The translations under genes and the position numbers were made by a program. From positions 1 to 6,929 of the forward strand of contig DATACZ010000025.1 in the NCBI GenBank assembly GCA_036258795.1: DNA of 6,929 nt, in the 5' to 3' direction. This DNA is from DATACZ01 sp036258795 (GTDB taxonomy: Bacteria > Actinomycetota > CADDZG01 > JAHWKV01). The stretch's first letter is position 1, and each line of letters opens with the position of its first letter. Of the stretch, positions 6,825 to 6,929 are shown piece by piece. The notes under the pieces were generated by a model. It saw nothing but the letters and a program-made list of their open reading frames with translations, made no database searches and had not been told where the DNA came from.

Positions 6825-6929
6825 CTAATTCCCAAGGACCTGCTCATACAGGTCCATGGTCTCGCGGTCGAATAGGACAAACCGGACCACCCGAACCTTG
6901 GTGCCGGCATCACGGACGGCGTGGACGGC
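6825..6929 (-). CDS. C-terminal end of a probable macro-domain protein, partial
   Basis: A minus-strand frame is open from the right edge of the window to a TAG at 6827-6825 and encodes the last 34 residues of a protein. The segment VRVVRFVLFDRETMDLYEQV resembles the closing strand and helix of macro (ADP-ribose-binding) domains, where a hydrophobic strand of the type VrFVlFd is followed by an acidic residue, an aromatic residue and a final helix. The preceding AVHAVRDAGTK fits the helix before that strand. If correct, the protein would bind ADP-ribose or remove it or its O-acetyl derivative. The active-site loops lie outside the window, so activity cannot be judged and other alpha/beta folds remain possible. 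The gene converges on the lipase gene with 20 bases between the two stop codons. Confidence 0.6.
   Translation of the reverse strand, partial: AVHAVRDAGTKVRVVRFVLFDRETMDLYEQVLGN

Noticed and set aside
6809..6826. AGGG...CCCT as a terminator between the lipase and macro-domain genes
   Set aside because: It is only a four-base-pair stem with a ten-base loop and has no U-run on either strand.
1..6929. tRNA, rRNA, CRISPR, IS or prophage content
   Set aside because: No cloverleaf, spaced repeat array, transposase or integrase motif, or terminal inverted repeat was seen on either strand.

Overview
The window is GC-rich, densely packed bacterial DNA that looks actinobacterial. The evidence is a hisS-aspS-rarA block, an AspRS of the tRNA-non-discriminating type, and an M23 peptidase and a secretory-lipase-family protein of the kinds common in Actinomycetota. 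I cannot place it below phylum level from sequence alone. Most of the window is ordinary housekeeping chromosome. I found no tRNA, rRNA, IS element, CRISPR array, phage gene or attachment site, and no gene-free stretch longer than 38 bases.

Layout: (1) 1-416 +, the 3' end of a secreted M23 (LytM-type) peptidase cut by the window edge. (2) 445-1698 +, histidyl-tRNA synthetase. (3) 1695-3482 +, aspartyl-tRNA synthetase, overlapping hisS by ATGA. (4) 3501-4820 +, the RarA/MgsA clamp-loader-like AAA+ ATPase. (5) 4859-5641 +, a SirB1-type transglutaminase-like/TPR protein. (6) about 5658-6804 +, a probable exported lipoprotein of the secretory-lipase alpha/beta-hydrolase family whose start is disrupted by a stop codon or frameshift. 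(7) 6825-6929 -, the C-terminal tail of a convergent gene, probably a macro-domain protein.

The five complete plus-strand genes and the M23 remnant are separated by 28, -4, 18, 38 and about 16 bases, which fits one transcript, although no promoter or terminator could be identified. HisRS and AspRS charge tRNAs, and RarA acts at stalled replication forks. The hydrolase and the peptidase act outside the cytoplasm and have no obvious functional tie to the synthetases.

No undescribed system is evident. The points most worth checking are the broken start of the lipase gene (strong ribosome binding site and ATG, then UGA after four codons, with the signal peptide in the +1 frame), the non-discriminating signature in AspRS, two CxxC pairs in HisRS, and the absence of a catalytic cysteine in the SirB1-like protein.
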